DNA from: Brenneria sp. hezel4-2-4
GTDB taxonomy: Bacteria; Pseudomonadota; Gammaproteobacteria; Enterobacterales; Enterobacteriaceae
DNA: 64,000 bases
Direction of reading: 5' to 3'
Assembly (NCBI RefSeq): GCF_013155275.1
Contig: NZ_JABJXS010000004.1
Location: forward strand, 186,001 to 250,000
The notes below the pieces were generated by a model. That model did not search any database. It saw only the letters and a list, made by a program, of their open reading frames with translations, and had not been told where the DNA came from. Made by a program: the position numbers and the translations under genes. Below, piece by piece: positions 11,035 to 21,487 of the stretch (its first letter is position 1; the number at the start of each line of letters is the position of its first letter).

Positions 11035-12525
11035 TTACAACGTCACGCCGCTTTTAAATATCGCCAACTCGCGGAAGTCATTGACTTCATTTTTAGCCGG
11101 TTTGCCATCGGCTATCTCGACGATAAGATCAATAAACTGCGCCAGCAGTTCATCCATCGGCATGCCGTGGATCAGACGGCCGGCATCAAAATCGATCCAG
11201 TGCGGCTTTTTCTGCGCCAGTTCACTGTTGGTCGCCAGCTTCACGGTTGGCACAAACCCGCCGTAAGGGGTGCCGCGTCCGGTGCTGAACAGCACCATAT
11301 GACAACCGGCCCCCGCCAACGCGCTGGTGGCTACCGCATCATTGCCCGGCGCGCTGAGCAGGTTAAGCCCCGGGGTATGTAAGCGCTCACCATATCTCAA
11401 TACATCAACTACCTTGCTTTGTCCGGCTTTTTGCGTGCAGCCGAGCGACTTTTCTTCCAGCGTGGTGATGCCGCCCGCCTTGTTGCCAGGCGAGGGATTT
11501 TCATAAATCGGCTGATCGTGGGCGATGAAATACTGTTTGAAGTCATTAACCATGCGCACCGTTTTTTCAAACGTGCTTTGATCACGACAACGACTCATCA
11601 GGATCCGCTCGGCGCCGAACATTTCCGGGACTTCGGTCAGCACCGTGGTGCCGCCATTGGCGATCAGATAATCGGAGAAACGCCCCAATAGCGGGTTGGC
11701 GGTAATACCCGACAAGCCGTCAGACCCGCCGCATTCCAGACCCAATTTCAGTTCGCTGAGCTTGCCCGGCTCACGCTTATCATGACGCATCACCTGATAA
11801 AGCGCATGTAGCTGCTCCAGCCCGGCTTCCACCTCATCGTCCTGCTGCTGGCAGATCATAAACGCGACTCGCTCAGCATCGTATTCGCCCAGCGTGGTGC
11901 GAAAGACATCGACCTGATTATTCTCACACCCCAGGCCGATCACCAGCACCGCGCCGGCATTCGGATGACGCACCATATTTTGCAGCATGGTGCGCGTATT
12001 CTCATGATCCTGCCCCAACTGAGAACAGCCGAATGGGTGGCTGAACAGATAAACGCCGTCAATGCCTGCCGCATCCTGGGTTTCTTTCAGAAAACGTTGC
12101 TGGATCTGGCGGGCGATACCATTGACGCAGCCCACCGTCGGCAGGATCCATAATTCGTTACGGATACCGACATCGCCGTTTTTACGACGATAAATCCGCA
12201 CCTCGCGATCGGCCATTTGCGGCGGCAGATCGATAAATTCAGGCTGGTACTGATACTCATCCACATCGCTCAGGTTGGTCTTCGCGTTCTGGGAATGAAT
12301 ATATTCGCCAGGCGCAATAGCCGCCAGAGCATGACCGATCGGCAGGCCGTACTTGGTGATCATTTCTCCCGCAGCGATGGCTTGCAACGCAAACTTATGC
12401 CCGCGCGCGACAGGTTGCAGAAGCGTCGCCGAATGATTATCCACCGACGCCGTTTCCCCCGGTTGCAAATCACGCAGCGCGACGGCCACATTGTCCAGCG
12501 GATGAATTTTTATAATACTTTGCAT
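11035..12525 (-). CDS. uxaA: Altronate dehydratase UxaA
   Basis: 496 residues: an N-terminal SAF-type domain (about 1-95) joined to the large altronate/galactarate dehydratase domain (FSHPFGCSQLGQDHENT; GLECGGSDGLSGITANP). It dehydrates D-altronate to 2-keto-3-deoxy-D-gluconate in galacturonate catabolism. AAGGG precedes the ATG. Only 18 bases separate it from uxaB, so the genes are probably co-transcribed. Confidence 0.95.
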   Translation of the reverse strand: MQSIIKIHPLDNVAVALRDLQPGETASVDNHSATLLQPVARGHKFALQAIAAGEMITKYGLPIGHALAAIAPGEYIHSQNAKTNLSDVDEYQYQPEFIDLPPQMADREVRIYRRKNGDVGIRNELWILPTVGCVNGIARQIQQRFLKETQDAAGIDGVYLFSHPFGCSQLGQDHENTRTMLQNMVRHPNAGAVLVIGLGCENNQVDVFRTTLGEYDAERVAFMICQQQDDEVEAGLEQLHALYQVMRHDKREPGKLSELKLGLECGGSDGLSGITANPLLGRFSDYLIANGGTTVLTEVPEMFGAERILMSRCRDQSTFEKTVRMVNDFKQYFIAHDQPIYENPSPGNKAGGITTLEEKSLGCTQKAGQSKVVDVLRYGERLHTPGLNLLSAPGNDAVATSALAGAGCHMVLFSTGRGTPYGGFVPTVKLATNSELAQKKPHWIDFDAGRLIHGMPMDELLAQFIDLIVEIADGKPAKNEVNDFRELAIFKSGVTL

Positions 12526-12543
12526 GGATAACCCTTTTTGCCG

Positions 12544-13995
12544 TTAGCAATAACCGTCCACCGCCGCTCGCATGCCGCGCTCAACGATGGTTTGCAACTG
12601 CCGCGTGACCTGCGCCGCCAGCCCCGGAACCTGCGTTAAATCCTGTTCCCAGTGCTCAGCATCGCTTAATACGGCATTCACCAACTCAGCCAGGCTGACG
12701 CTGTCGTCTTTCACGCCGCGCCAAAGCGTGGAATAGCGCTCCAGCCAGTGCGCATCATCCTGCAACGGGTAGTTTTCACCGTCGCGCTCGCCGCGGTAGA
12801 ATGCGATCAACGCCGCCAGCGCGAATGTCAGACGCGCGGGCAGCTCGCCGTGGCATTCATGGTAGGCCAGCAGCTGCGGCAAAATGCGGGTACGGAATTT
12901 AGTCATGCCGTTCAAGGCAATAGACAGCAGTTGGTGCTGGATAAAGGGATTGCGGAACCGGCTTAATACCGCCTGAGCAAATGACGTCAATTCGTCGAGA
13001 GGCAAATCGAGCACCGGTACGATCTCTTCCGCGATGGTTTTTTCCACAAATTTGCCGATCCGGGCATCATCCATCGCTTCCCCAACGGTATTCAGGCCCG
13101 CCAGAAACGCCACCGGCACCAGCGCCGTATGCGCGCCATTCAGAATCGCCACTTTGCGTTCTTTGTACGGTTTGATGTCGTCAACGATGCGTACATTCAG
13201 CGCCAGCTTGTTCAGACGTAATGCTTCCGCCAGCCACTGCGGCCCCTGAATAACAAACAGATAGAAGTATTCAGCGGTGTCGAGGAACCTATCCTGATAG
13301 CCTAATTCTTGTTGTAATTCGTCAACCTCAGCGTGCGGATAACCGGTGACGATTCTGTCCACCAGCGTGGAACAAAAAGTATTGTGTTCATTTAGCCAGC
13401 CAACAAATGCCGGCGACAGCCTCCACTGTTGTGCATAGCGCAACACCAGCGTTTTCAATGCCTCGCCGTTGTAGTCAATCAGTTCGCAGGGCAGCAGTAC
13501 CCAGCCGGTATCAGCCGCCCCCTCAAAATGACAAAAACGTTCATACAGCAGCCGGGTGAGTTTGGCCGGAAAGCTGGCGGGCGGCGTATCGGTCAGCCGA
13601 TCGTCGGCCTGGTAACTGATGCCGGCTTCCGTGGTATTGGAAAAAACAAAACGAATATTCGCATCCCGCGCCAGCGCCAGATAGTCGTCAAACTGGCGGT
13701 ACACGTTTATTTCACGGTTTACCGAGCGGATCAGACGAGCTTCCCGCACGGCTTCGCCTTGTTCATTCAAACCACGGATAAACGTAGTGTACAAACCGTC
13801 CTGCGTATCCAGCGCGGGCGGGAAGCCGCTGTCTATCGGACGAATCACCACGATACCGGCATCCAGATCGGTATGTTCATTCAACAAATCCAACTGCCAA
13901 TCGATAAAGGCGCGCAGGAAATTACCTTCACCAAATTGAATGACCCGATCCGGATGCTGACGACCGGGAAAATTATCACGATTCAACGTTTGCAT
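12544..13995 (-). CDS. uxaB: Tagaturonate reductase UxaB (altronate oxidoreductase)
   Basis: 483 residues of the polyol dehydrogenase/mannitol dehydrogenase type: Rossmann domain at the N-terminus ([19 protein letters not shown]) and the helical C-terminal domain with [14 protein letters not shown], which includes the family's catalytic Lys and Asn-Gly-His segment. It reduces D-tagaturonate to D-altronate with NADH. In E. coli uxaB lies elsewhere (beside yneE/uxaB), whereas here it sits between uxaC and uxaA so the whole branch is one unit. Confidence 0.95.
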   Translation of the reverse strand: MQTLNRDNFPGRQHPDRVIQFGEGNFLRAFIDWQLDLLNEHTDLDAGIVVIRPIDSGFPPALDTQDGLYTTFIRGLNEQGEAVREARLIRSVNREINVYRQFDDYLALARDANIRFVFSNTTEAGISYQADDRLTDTPPASFPAKLTRLLYERFCHFEGAADTGWVLLPCELIDYNGEALKTLVLRYAQQWRLSPAFVGWLNEHNTFCSTLVDRIVTGYPHAEVDELQQELGYQDRFLDTAEYFYLFVIQGPQWLAEALRLNKLALNVRIVDDIKPYKERKVAILNGAHTALVPVAFLAGLNTVGEAMDDARIGKFVEKTIAEEIVPVLDLPLDELTSFAQAVLSRFRNPFIQHQLLSIALNGMTKFRTRILPQLLAYHECHGELPARLTFALAALIAFYRGERDGENYPLQDDAHWLERYSTLWRGVKDDSVSLAELVNAVLSDAEHWEQDLTQVPGLAAQVTRQLQTIVERGMRAAVDGYC

Positions 13996-14113
13996 TTGCA
14001 GATTACCTCAGGGCAGCGATCGCATTCAGGGCATGAATGATCTCAAACCAGCGTCATCCTTGCCTAAAACGGACAATAACCGGCGAGGCGCCATACGGGC
14101 CTCGCCCACGATG

Positions 14114-15523
14114 TTAAAGCTCAATGGCAAAGTAGTTTTTGGCGTTATCAAAACAGATGTTTTTCACCATTTCGCCCAGCAAAGGAAGGTCGGCGGGCGC
14201 CTCGCCCTCCTCGACCCAACGCCCGATCATCTGGCACAGAATGCGGCGGAAATATTCATGGCGGGTGTAAGATAGGAAGCTGCGGCTGTCCGTCAGCATG
14301 CCGATAAAGCGGCTTAATAGGCCAAGCTGCGCAAGCTGGGTCATTTGGCGCTGCATGCCGTCTTTCTGATCATTGAACCACCAGCCTGAACCAAACTGCA
14401 TTTTGCCCGGCATGCCTTCTCCCTGGAAGTTGCCCGCCATCGTGCCGATCACTTCGTTATCACGCGGGTTCAGGCAGTACAGGATGGTTTTCGGCAGCAG
14501 ATTTTCTTCATTCTGTTTGCTGAGCAGGCAGGAAAGCGCCTGCGCCAAAGGACGATCGTTGATGGAATCAAAACCGACATCCGGCCCCAGTAGTTTGAAC
14601 TGGCGCCGGTTGTTGTTGCGCAGCGCGCCAATATGATATTGCTGCACCCAGCCGCGACGCGCATATTCCGCTCCCAGCCATACCAGCACGGCGGTTTTGA
14701 ACTGCGCCACTTGGTGTTCGCTCAAGGTTTCCCCGGACAGCCGGCGAGCCAGAATGTCATCCAGCGTTGTCTCATCCGCTTCAGCGAACAGCACGACATC
14801 CAGCGCGTGATCGGAGACTTTACAACCGTGAGCGGCGAAATGATCCAGACGTTTGCTTAGCGCCGCTTGCAGATCGCTGAAACGACGGATATCGATGTCG
14901 GACACCGCGCCCAGTTTCGCCATGTAATCGCTAAAGGTCTCCAGTTCAATATTGAACGCCTTGTCCGGACGCCAGCTCGGCAATACTTTGATCGGGAAGC
15001 CGTCGTCCTGGGCGATGGTTTTGTGGTGACGCAGATCGTCGACCGGATCGTCAGTGGTGCCCACCATTTTCACATTCATCTGCCGCATGATGCCACGGGC
15101 GGTGAATTCATCACGCTCCAACAGCGCATTACCACGATCCCAGATCGCTTTTGCGGTTGCAGGGGACAACAGCGTATCGGTGATGCCAAACGGACGACGC
15201 AGTTCAAGATGCGTCCAGTGATACAGCGGATTACCGATAGTATGAGGAACGGTTGCCGCCCAGGCGGCAAATTTTTCCCAATCCCCGGCGTCCCCGGTAC
15301 AAAGACGCTCAGGCACACCGTTAGTTCGCATCGCGCGCCACTTGTAGTGATCGCCTTTTAACCAGATGTCATACAGGTTTTCAAACCGATAATTTTCGGC
15401 TATCTGCTCCGGCGGCAAATGGCAATGGTAATCAAATATTGGCTGATCGGCGGCATATTCATAATACAACCGCCGGGAAAATGCGCTATCTAGCAGAAAG
15501 TCCTCACTGAGAAACTGGGGCAT
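14114..15523 (-). CDS. uxaC: Uronate isomerase UxaC
   Basis: 469 residues, the family length. It belongs to the amidohydrolase superfamily and shows the metal-binding YHCHLPP motif near residue 32. It converts D-galacturonate to D-tagaturonate and D-glucuronate to D-fructuronate. The ATG at 15523 (MPQFLSEDF) fits the homologs and has GAGGAAG upstream; the 20 extra in-frame codons are leader. First gene of uxaCBA, divergent from exuR. Confidence 0.95.
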   Translation of the reverse strand: MPQFLSEDFLLDSAFSRRLYYEYAADQPIFDYHCHLPPEQIAENYRFENLYDIWLKGDHYKWRAMRTNGVPERLCTGDAGDWEKFAAWAATVPHTIGNPLYHWTHLELRRPFGITDTLLSPATAKAIWDRGNALLERDEFTARGIMRQMNVKMVGTTDDPVDDLRHHKTIAQDDGFPIKVLPSWRPDKAFNIELETFSDYMAKLGAVSDIDIRRFSDLQAALSKRLDHFAAHGCKVSDHALDVVLFAEADETTLDDILARRLSGETLSEHQVAQFKTAVLVWLGAEYARRGWVQQYHIGALRNNNRRQFKLLGPDVGFDSINDRPLAQALSCLLSKQNEENLLPKTILYCLNPRDNEVIGTMAGNFQGEGMPGKMQFGSGWWFNDQKDGMQRQMTQLAQLGLLSRFIGMLTDSRSFLSYTRHEYFRRILCQMIGRWVEEGEAPADLPLLGEMVKNICFDNAKNYFAIEL

Positions 15524-15705
15524 GTTTTTCTTCCTCACCGTGCCATTTGTGCGCCAAATTGGCTGCTCGCTTAAAGATGTCACACCAATTATGTTGGATA
15601 TCCGCGATCATTAGTGCGCTCACGATCGCAAAATCTGATAAACAGCCGCCAGATACCGGGATTACCTAATAATTGTGATCGCCGCATTGGCTGCTGATGG
15701 CATTA

Positions 15706-15720
15706 AGTGGTATAACAAAT
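15706..15720. promoter_or_regulatory. Probable ExuR operator in the uxaC-exuR intergenic region
   Basis: AGTGGTATAACAAAT resembles the TTGGTATACCAA-type palindrome bound by ExuR/UxuR. It lies 80 bp before exuR and in the divergent promoter region of uxaC. A second imperfect dyad (CCAA-N5-TTGG) lies at about 15587-15599, near the uxaC side. TGTGATCG near 15675 could be half of a CRP site. Confidence 0.45.
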
Positions 15721-15799
15721 CATCATCCGGCAATTAACAAGATAGTGCTTCAGGCTTTGACGTGGCACACGGATCGTTATCTATCCAAGAGCAGGCATC

Positions 15800-16576
15800 A
15801 TGGAATTCACAGAACCCCGACGTCTATACCGGCAGCTAGCCGCAGAATTAAAGCAGCGTATTGAGAGCGGTGTTTACCGCGTAGGCGAAAAGTTGCCTGC
15901 GGAGCGCTATATCGCAGAAGAAATGAACGTCAGCCGCACCGTGGTGCGTGAAGCCATCATTATGCTGGAAGTGGAAGGCTATGTGGAAGTCCGTAAAGGC
16001 TCGGGTATTCATGTCATTTCCAACCAGCAGAAACACCGGTTGCCCCCTGGCGAGCATGCCGAATTCGTCACCGCCGGCCCGTTTGAACTCCTTCAGGCCC
16101 GTCAGTTGATTGAAAGCAATATCGCCGAATTTGCGGCGACGCAGGTTACCCGCCAGGATATCGTACAACTAATGGAGATTCAGGAACATGCCCGGCAGGA
16201 AGATCGCTTCCGCGATTCACAATGGGATCTGAAATTCCATGTGCAGGTCGCCCTGGCCACCCAAAACTCAGCGATGGCGACCATCGTCGAGAAAATGTGG
16301 AGCCAGCGCATACACAACCCCTACTGGCGGAAACTGCATGAACACATTGATGACAAGTCGATCGAAAGCTGGTGCGAAGAGCACGACCAGATACTCAAGG
16401 CGCTGATGCGTAAAGATCCTCATGCCGCCAAACTCGCCATGTGGCAACATCTGGAAAACACTAAACAAATGCTGTTTCGCGCCACCACCGACGATTTTGA
16501 ATTTAATGTGGATCGCTATATGTTTGCGGAAAACCCGGTCGTCCATCTGGATCAGAGCCATAGCAATAAGCACTGA
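15800..16576 (+). CDS. exuR: ExuR, GntR-family repressor of hexuronate genes
   Basis: 258 residues: N-terminal winged helix (residues about 8-75; [20 protein letters not shown]) and C-terminal FCD ligand domain with the usual metal/ligand His residues ([10 protein letters not shown]). ExuR represses galacturonate genes until the sugar acid is present. Divergent from uxaCBA. The exuT transporter gene that lies between uxaC and exuR in E. coli is missing here. Confidence 0.93.
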   Translation: MEFTEPRRLYRQLAAELKQRIESGVYRVGEKLPAERYIAEEMNVSRTVVREAIIMLEVEGYVEVRKGSGIHVISNQQKHRLPPGEHAEFVTAGPFELLQARQLIESNIAEFAATQVTRQDIVQLMEIQEHARQEDRFRDSQWDLKFHVQVALATQNSAMATIVEKMWSQRIHNPYWRKLHEHIDDKSIESWCEEHDQILKALMRKDPHAAKLAMWQHLENTKQMLFRATTDDFEFNVDRYMFAENPVVHLDQSHSNKH

Positions 16577-17056
16577 TTTCACGTCATACCGCCGTTGCCC
16601 TCGGTCTCTGAAGCGAGGGCAAAAAGTCAAAAAGCGTCGATTTCTGTCAGTGAGTGTAAAATATGGCAGAAAGATCAACGTTTCCCCCATAACATGCCTT
16701 AAATCAACCCGGTTGCTGTGATATTTTTCTGTTTCAGGAACGCCTATTTTGTTACAGTTAACGTGTTTTTTGGCGCTTAATTCACAGTTTCAAGCGTAAA
16801 ACGCGTCAGTGGCAGACAATTCCTAACTCAAGATGTTTCTCTGCCGGAGATTCAGATTGCGCACTCAGAAAACATGAGTCAACCCCAGGAATCAGCGTTA
16901 TCATCAGTCTGGCGCAAAACAGACATCACCTTCTGATAAACTATAAAGAAAAAAATTGGAATGTGCCGCCTGGTGAACCGTATTCACCCCTATCATGACC
17001 AGAAGCGTTTATAGCGCCACGGGTTAAATGAAATGCAGCAGTATTAGGAATACCGG
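16577..17056. other. 480-bp intergenic region exuR-yqjA
   Basis: A stem TTGCCCTCG/CGAGGGCAA (16595-16622) follows exuR but lacks a T-run on the plus strand. The remainder should hold the yqjA promoter. No supported gene was found. Confidence 0.6.
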
Positions 17057-17731
17057 ATGGATATAATTAAAGAACTGTTAAATGCACTCTGGCATCAGGA
17101 TTTCGACGTTTTGGCCGACCCAAAACTGGTTTGGACCATCTACATATTGCTGTTTTTGATCCTCTTTTTGGAAAATGGTTTACTGCCCGCCGCATTTTTG
17201 CCGGGCGATAGCCTACTCATTCTGGTTGGCGTTCTGGTTGCCAAAGGCACCATGAATTTCCCCTTTACCATCGTTTTGCTGACAACCGCCGCCAGTCTGG
17301 GATGTTGGGTCAGTTACATCCAGGGAAAATGGCTGGGCAATACGCGAATAGTACAAAGCTGGCTGTCGCATCTGCCCGCACACTACCACCAGCGCGCACA
17401 TCAGCTTTTCCATCGTCACGGTCTTTCAGCGCTGTTAATCGGGCGCTTTCTGGCTTTTGTTCGTACTCTGTTGCCCACGATCGCCGGCCTGTCGGGCCTG
17501 GACAATGCCCGCTTCCAGTTCTTTAATTGGATGAGTGCGCTGTTATGGGTGCTGATTCTGGTTTCACTCGGTTTCGCGTTGGGAAAAACTCCGGTGTTTT
17601 TGAAATATGAAGACGAACTGATGTTTTTCCTGATGATGTTGCCGCTGGCGCTGCTGTTTCTCGGCCTGTTCGGATCATTATTCGTACTTTGGCGTAAAAA
17701 GCGTACCACTAACGCAGAGAAAGGAAATTAA
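17057..17731 (+). CDS. yqjA: YqjA, DedA-family inner membrane protein
   Basis: 224 residues with the DedA signatures: [19 protein letters not shown] near residue 38 and [19 protein letters not shown] near residue 130, plus four or more membrane segments. DedA proteins are needed for membrane potential and lipid carrier recycling; E. coli YqjA supports growth at alkaline pH. The stop is two bases before the GTG of mzrA, so the two are translationally linked as in E. coli. Confidence 0.93.
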   Translation: MDIIKELLNALWHQDFDVLADPKLVWTIYILLFLILFLENGLLPAAFLPGDSLLILVGVLVAKGTMNFPFTIVLLTTAASLGCWVSYIQGKWLGNTRIVQSWLSHLPAHYHQRAHQLFHRHGLSALLIGRFLAFVRTLLPTIAGLSGLDNARFQFFNWMSALLWVLILVSLGFALGKTPVFLKYEDELMFFLMMLPLALLFLGLFGSLFVLWRKKRTTNAEKGN

Positions 17732-17733
17732 CG

Positions 17734-18114
17734 GTGCCACTCCGCCGGTACTACCCGAAAAAAATATGGCGCATACTGTTGCTGGTGACGCTGCCCATCC
17801 TGGCGCTGACGCTGACGCCGCATCGTTCTCCGGATGAGGCCATGTTGCATATCAAGCCGCTCCATCACGGTGCGGCGCTGCCTGACGGCTTCTATATTTA
17901 TCAGCAATTAAATGAGCATGGCATTGCGATAAAAAGTATCACGCCCGCGCAGGACAGCCTTATCGTGCGTCTGGTTTCACCAGAGCAGAGTATTGAAGCC
18001 AGAGAAGTGTTGCGTGTCTCATTGCCTAAAGTAAACATCACGGCGCAACAAACGACTAAACCGGCATCATTCTGGCAGCAAAAGCTGACGCAAAAACAAT
18101 CTAATTTAGGATAA
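17734..18114 (+). CDS. mzrA: MzrA, EnvZ/OmpR modulator (YqjB)
   Basis: 126 residues starting at GTG, with AGAAAGGA upstream inside yqjA. One N-terminal membrane anchor (IWRILLLVTLPILALTLTP) and a small periplasmic domain. In E. coli MzrA contacts EnvZ and links Cpx stress to OmpR. Assignment rests on position, length and topology as well as sequence. Confidence 0.85.
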   Translation: MPLRRYYPKKIWRILLLVTLPILALTLTPHRSPDEAMLHIKPLHHGAALPDGFYIYQQLNEHGIAIKSITPAQDSLIVRLVSPEQSIEAREVLRVSLPKVNITAQQTTKPASFWQQKLTQKQSNLG

Positions 18115-18118
18115 GAAT

Positions 18119-18496
18119 TTGAAAATACATCATTTAATCGGCGCTATCTTATTGGCGTTCTCTGGCAGTTCACTGGCTCAGACCGGGAATATGCAGGGCG
18201 GTTGTTTACAAAAAGAGCAGGATATTCAAAGCCAGATCGATCATGCCCGTCAACACGGCAATCAACATCGTGTCCAGGGATTGCAACGCGCACTGGCAGA
18301 GGTTAAAGCAAATTGCACCGATGCCGGACTGGCCGCTGAGCGTCAGCAAAAAATCGCGGAAAAACGCGCGGAAGTCGCTGAACGCCAACGTGAACTGAAT
18401 GAAAGCCAGCAACGCGGCGATACGCAAAAAATCCTTAAACATGAGAAGAAACTGGCCGAAAAACAACAGGAACTGCAAGCGCTGGAAAGAAAATAA
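18119..18496 (+). CDS. yqjC: YqjC, DUF1090 periplasmic protein
   Basis: 125 residues with a signal peptide (cleavage near GSSLAQ) and a long charged coiled coil (AEKRAEVAERQRELNESQQ), the DUF1090 pattern. The start is TTG at 18119, supported by AGGATAAGAA and by the position of the signal peptide. Function unknown; part of the conserved yqj run. Confidence 0.88.
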   Translation: MKIHHLIGAILLAFSGSSLAQTGNMQGGCLQKEQDIQSQIDHARQHGNQHRVQGLQRALAEVKANCTDAGLAAERQQKIAEKRAEVAERQRELNESQQRGDTQKILKHEKKLAEKQQELQALERK

Positions 18497-18692
18497 ACAT
18501 CTCGAACAACGCCCGCCGATGCAAATTATTTTCTTTCCCCGGCAATTCATCGTTCAATTTATAACCAATATGTAAATTATTAAAATTTACAATAAGTTAT
18601 CAGAATTATCCGCACGCAGTTTAACGGGCATAAATTGAAACTTAGGCTATAGTTAAAACTCCAGGTTCATGGCAACAATAAGGGTTATTAAT

Positions 18693-18998
18693 ATGGCTAA
18701 AGATCAAAATGCTGAATTTTTACGCGCCGAATTAAAATCACTGGCAGATACATTGGAAGAAGTATTAAGCAATTCCGGTGATAAATCCAAAGCCGAATTG
18801 GATAAACTGCGCAGCAAAGCAGAGTCAGCGTTAAAAGAAACCCGCTCTCGCCTGAGTGATACGGGTGAACGTATCGCCTCCCAGACACGGGAAGCGGTGG
18901 GATGTGCAGACGATTATGTCCGTGAGAATCCGTGGACCGGCGTTGGTATCGGCGCCGCCGTTGGCGTTGTGCTCGGTGTTCTGCTTTCCCGTCGTTAA
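18693..18998 (+). CDS. yqjD: YqjD, ElaB/YgaM-like ribosome-associated inner membrane protein
   Basis: 101 residues: amphipathic coiled coil, then the conserved YVRENPWTGVGIGAAVGVV tail-anchor segment and a C-terminal LLSRR. E. coli YqjD tethers stationary-phase ribosomes to the membrane. The ATG at 18693 has AAGGG upstream; the frame continues eight codons further. An AT-rich leader of about 190 bp separates it from yqjC, so a separate promoter is likely. Confidence 0.92.
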   Translation: MAKDQNAEFLRAELKSLADTLEEVLSNSGDKSKAELDKLRSKAESALKETRSRLSDTGERIASQTREAVGCADDYVRENPWTGVGIGAAVGVVLGVLLSRR

Positions 18999-19007
18999 GT
19001 TTCAATT

Positions 19008-19403
19008 ATGACTGATAAACAACGACAAGGCCCCGCCAGCGGGGCTATAGCGTCGGCTCAGCGCATCATCACCATTATTGTCGGTATGGTGGAAACGCGC
19101 CTGCGTCTGGCGGTCATTGAGCTGGAAGAAGAGAAAGCCAACCTGATTCAGTTACTGATTATGGCCGGGTTGACGCTGCTTTTCGCCGCATTTGGTCTGA
19201 TGAGTCTGATTGCCTTGATCATCTGGGGAGTCGAGCCGCAGCATCGTCTGTTTGCGCTGGGCTGTCTTACCGCAACTTTGCTTGGCCTGGCGGTCATTGG
19301 CGGGATTTGGACGCTGCTGAAAGTACGGCGATCTACCCTGCTCAAGGCAACCCGCAAAGAGCTGGCGACCGATCGGAAACTGCTGGAGGATGAATCAACA
19401 TGA
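19008..19403 (+). CDS. yqjE: YqjE, phage holin family (DUF1469) membrane protein
   Basis: 131 residues with an N-terminal amphipathic helix and two adjacent membrane segments (about 50-70 and 80-105), the DUF1469/Actinobacterial-holin-like fold. It is always beside yqjD. Its last codons overlap the ATG of yqjK by four bases (ATGA). Confidence 0.88.
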   Translation: MTDKQRQGPASGAIASAQRIITIIVGMVETRLRLAVIELEEEKANLIQLLIMAGLTLLFAAFGLMSLIALIIWGVEPQHRLFALGCLTATLLGLAVIGGIWTLLKVRRSTLLKATRKELATDRKLLEDEST

Positions 19404-19684
19404 GTCATCAGCCGCGCGACAAAGAAAAAATGCAGCTTTTACGTAAAATCCAGCAGCAAAGGCTGGATTTATCCGCGGGTAAAAAACAGTGGCTGGAATC
19501 AACCGCCACCTGTGACCGTTACTGGCAAAACCTGATGCAATGGCGCAAATACTGGGTTATTGGCTCCGGCTTCATCGCCCTTTATGGCATACGCCACCCA
19601 AGCCGCATGATTCGCTGGGGGCGTCGCGCAATTGGGCTTTGGGGAACCGTCAGGCTTTTCCGCAAAACCTTTTCTCTGCGCTAG
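19400..19684 (+). CDS. yqjK: YqjK family protein
   Basis: 94 residues, basic, with one weak hydrophobic segment (YWVIGSGFIALYGI) and an Arg-rich C-terminus. It matches YqjK in position and type; function unknown. Start overlaps yqjE by ATGA, showing coupled translation. Confidence 0.82.
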   Translation: MSHQPRDKEKMQLLRKIQQQRLDLSAGKKQWLESTATCDRYWQNLMQWRKYWVIGSGFIALYGIRHPSRMIRWGRRAIGLWGTVRLFRKTFSLR

Positions 19685-19931
19685 CTTTCCCCTCCTCCTA
19701 CAATACGTATTGCGGTTGCCAGACGACACATGCCACCGGCATCGCATACGCACGATTTGGATAGAACATCAATTTTTCTGAAATAAACAAACAATTATAC
19801 TCGCTGGCGTGCCATGCGGGGTCACTATACTATCTGGCCATAAGTTGATGACAAGAGCGATATCCCATATCGAGCCGGTCACCAAAACACAACGGGTAAG
19901 TAAGTTTTATAAAAAATTGATTGGAGATATG

Positions 19932-20327
19932 ATGAAAAATTTAGAAAGTACCGTTCTGTTGGCTGCGCGTATTTTAATGCCACTGCTATTTATCGTCGCA
20001 GGTTATGGAAAACTGGGTGACGCCTATGCCGGTACGCAACAATATATGCAGGCCATGGGCGTTCCGACCTTTCTGCTGCCGCTGACCATTCTGTTGGAAC
20101 TGGGCGGCGGTCTGGCAATCCTGTTCGGCCTGTTGACCCGCACGGTTGCGATATTTATCGCCGGCTTTACGCTGCTGACTGCGCTCCTTTTCCACACCAA
20201 TTTTGCTGAAGGCGTAAACCAAGTCATGTTCCTGAAAAACCTGACTATCGCCGGTGGCTTCATTTTACTGGCCGTCACCGGTCCGGGCGCATTCAGCATC
20301 GACCGCCTGCTGAATAAAAAGTGGTAA
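19932..20327 (+). CDS. yqjF: YqjF, DoxX-family membrane protein
   Basis: 131 residues with four membrane segments and DoxX motifs (RILMPLLFIVAGYGKL; ILLELGGGLAILFG). Two adjacent ATGs exist (19929, 19932); GGAG is better spaced for 19932 and this gives the family start MKNLE. DoxX proteins are linked to thiol and quinone redox chemistry, which fits the next gene yqjG. The link is by context. Confidence 0.9.
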   Translation: MKNLESTVLLAARILMPLLFIVAGYGKLGDAYAGTQQYMQAMGVPTFLLPLTILLELGGGLAILFGLLTRTVAIFIAGFTLLTALLFHTNFAEGVNQVMFLKNLTIAGGFILLAVTGPGAFSIDRLLNKKW

Positions 20328-20370
20328 AGCAGAGAATCTTCTTGTCTGTACTACACTGAGTAATTAAAAA

Positions 20371-20411
20371 GAACGACGACAAGTACCGCCATACAGCGCT
20401 TGTCGTCGTTC
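20371..20411. other. Perfect 13-bp hairpin between yqjF and yqjG
   Basis: GAACGACGACAAG (20371-20383) pairs fully with CTTGTCGTCGTTC (20399-20411). There is no T-run, so it may be a processing or partial-termination site rather than a simple terminator. Confidence 0.6.
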
Positions 20412-20438
20412 CGCATGGTTTCATTAACGGGAGGATTT

Positions 20439-21428
20439 ATGGGACAACTGGTTGATGGCGTATGGCATGATACCTGGTATGAAACCAAATCTACCGGCGG
20501 CCATTTCAAGCGTTCAGAATCCGCATTCCGGAACTGGATTACCGCAGACGGAAAACCGGGGATTACTGGCGACGGCGGGTTTCCGGCACAGTCGGGACGC
20601 TACCATTTGTATGTTTCGCTTGCCTGCCCCTGGGCGCACCGCACCCTGTTAATGCGCCAGCTAAAAGGGCTGGAAACACATATTCCTATTTCTGTCGTTC
20701 ATCCGTTAATGCTGGATCACGGCTGGACATTCGATACGAATTTCCCTGATGCGACAGGCGATTCCCTTTATCAGCACGAATTTCTTTATCAGCTCTATCT
20801 CCATGCCCGACCGGATTACAGCGGCCGGGTTACAGTGCCGGTGCTGTGGGATACGCAGCAACACACTATCGTCAGCAACGAGTCCGCCGATATCATCCGC
20901 ATGTTCAACAGCGCGTTCGATCGAGTTGGCGCCAGGGAAGGTGATTATTACCCGGCCGCGCTACGCTCGCAGATTGATGAACTGAACGGCTGGATCTATG
21001 ACAAAGTGAACAACGGCGTCTATAAAGCCGGTTTTGCCACCAGCCAGTCTGCGTATGATGAAGCGGCGAGCGAGGTTTTCGCCGCCCTGTCCCGGCTGGA
21101 ATCCCGCCTTGAACGGCAACGTTACCTGACGGGTTCGCAGCTGACGGAAGCAGACCTGCGGCTGTGGACAACGCTGATACGCTTTGATCCGGTCTACCAC
21201 ACCCATTTCAAGTGCGATAAATACCGCCTGAGCGATTACCCGAATCTGTTCGGTTTCTTACGCGATATCTATCAGATGCCCGGTATCGCGGAGACGGTGA
21301 ATATGGCGCACATCCGTCACCACTATTACCGGAGTCACGGCACCATCAATCCACACGGGATAATATCGCTGGGGCCGGAGCAGGATCTGAATAGCCCGCA
21401 CGGACGAGACGCGCAATTCACCCGCTAA
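20439..21428 (+). CDS. yqjG: Glutathionyl-hydroquinone reductase YqjG
   Basis: 329 residues, Xi-class glutathione transferase. The catalytic Cys lies in SLACPWAHRTLL near residue 63 and the C-terminal helical GST domain follows (TEADLRLWTTLIRFD). It reduces glutathionyl-hydroquinones with glutathione. The ATG at 20439 has GGGAGG upstream; the frame is open 13 codons earlier. Confidence 0.95.
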   Translation: MGQLVDGVWHDTWYETKSTGGHFKRSESAFRNWITADGKPGITGDGGFPAQSGRYHLYVSLACPWAHRTLLMRQLKGLETHIPISVVHPLMLDHGWTFDTNFPDATGDSLYQHEFLYQLYLHARPDYSGRVTVPVLWDTQQHTIVSNESADIIRMFNSAFDRVGAREGDYYPAALRSQIDELNGWIYDKVNNGVYKAGFATSQSAYDEAASEVFAALSRLESRLERQRYLTGSQLTEADLRLWTTLIRFDPVYHTHFKCDKYRLSDYPNLFGFLRDIYQMPGIAETVNMAHIRHHYYRSHGTINPHGIISLGPEQDLNSPHGRDAQFTR

Positions 21429-21487
21429 GGCTGATCAGGCAATAAGGTGTGCGGGTCGCACCTTATTGCGAATCAGCGCCCCACAAC

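Noticed and set aside
16595..16622. Terminator for exuR
   Set aside because: The stem is good but an A-run rather than a T-run follows on the coding strand, so it was not called as a terminator.
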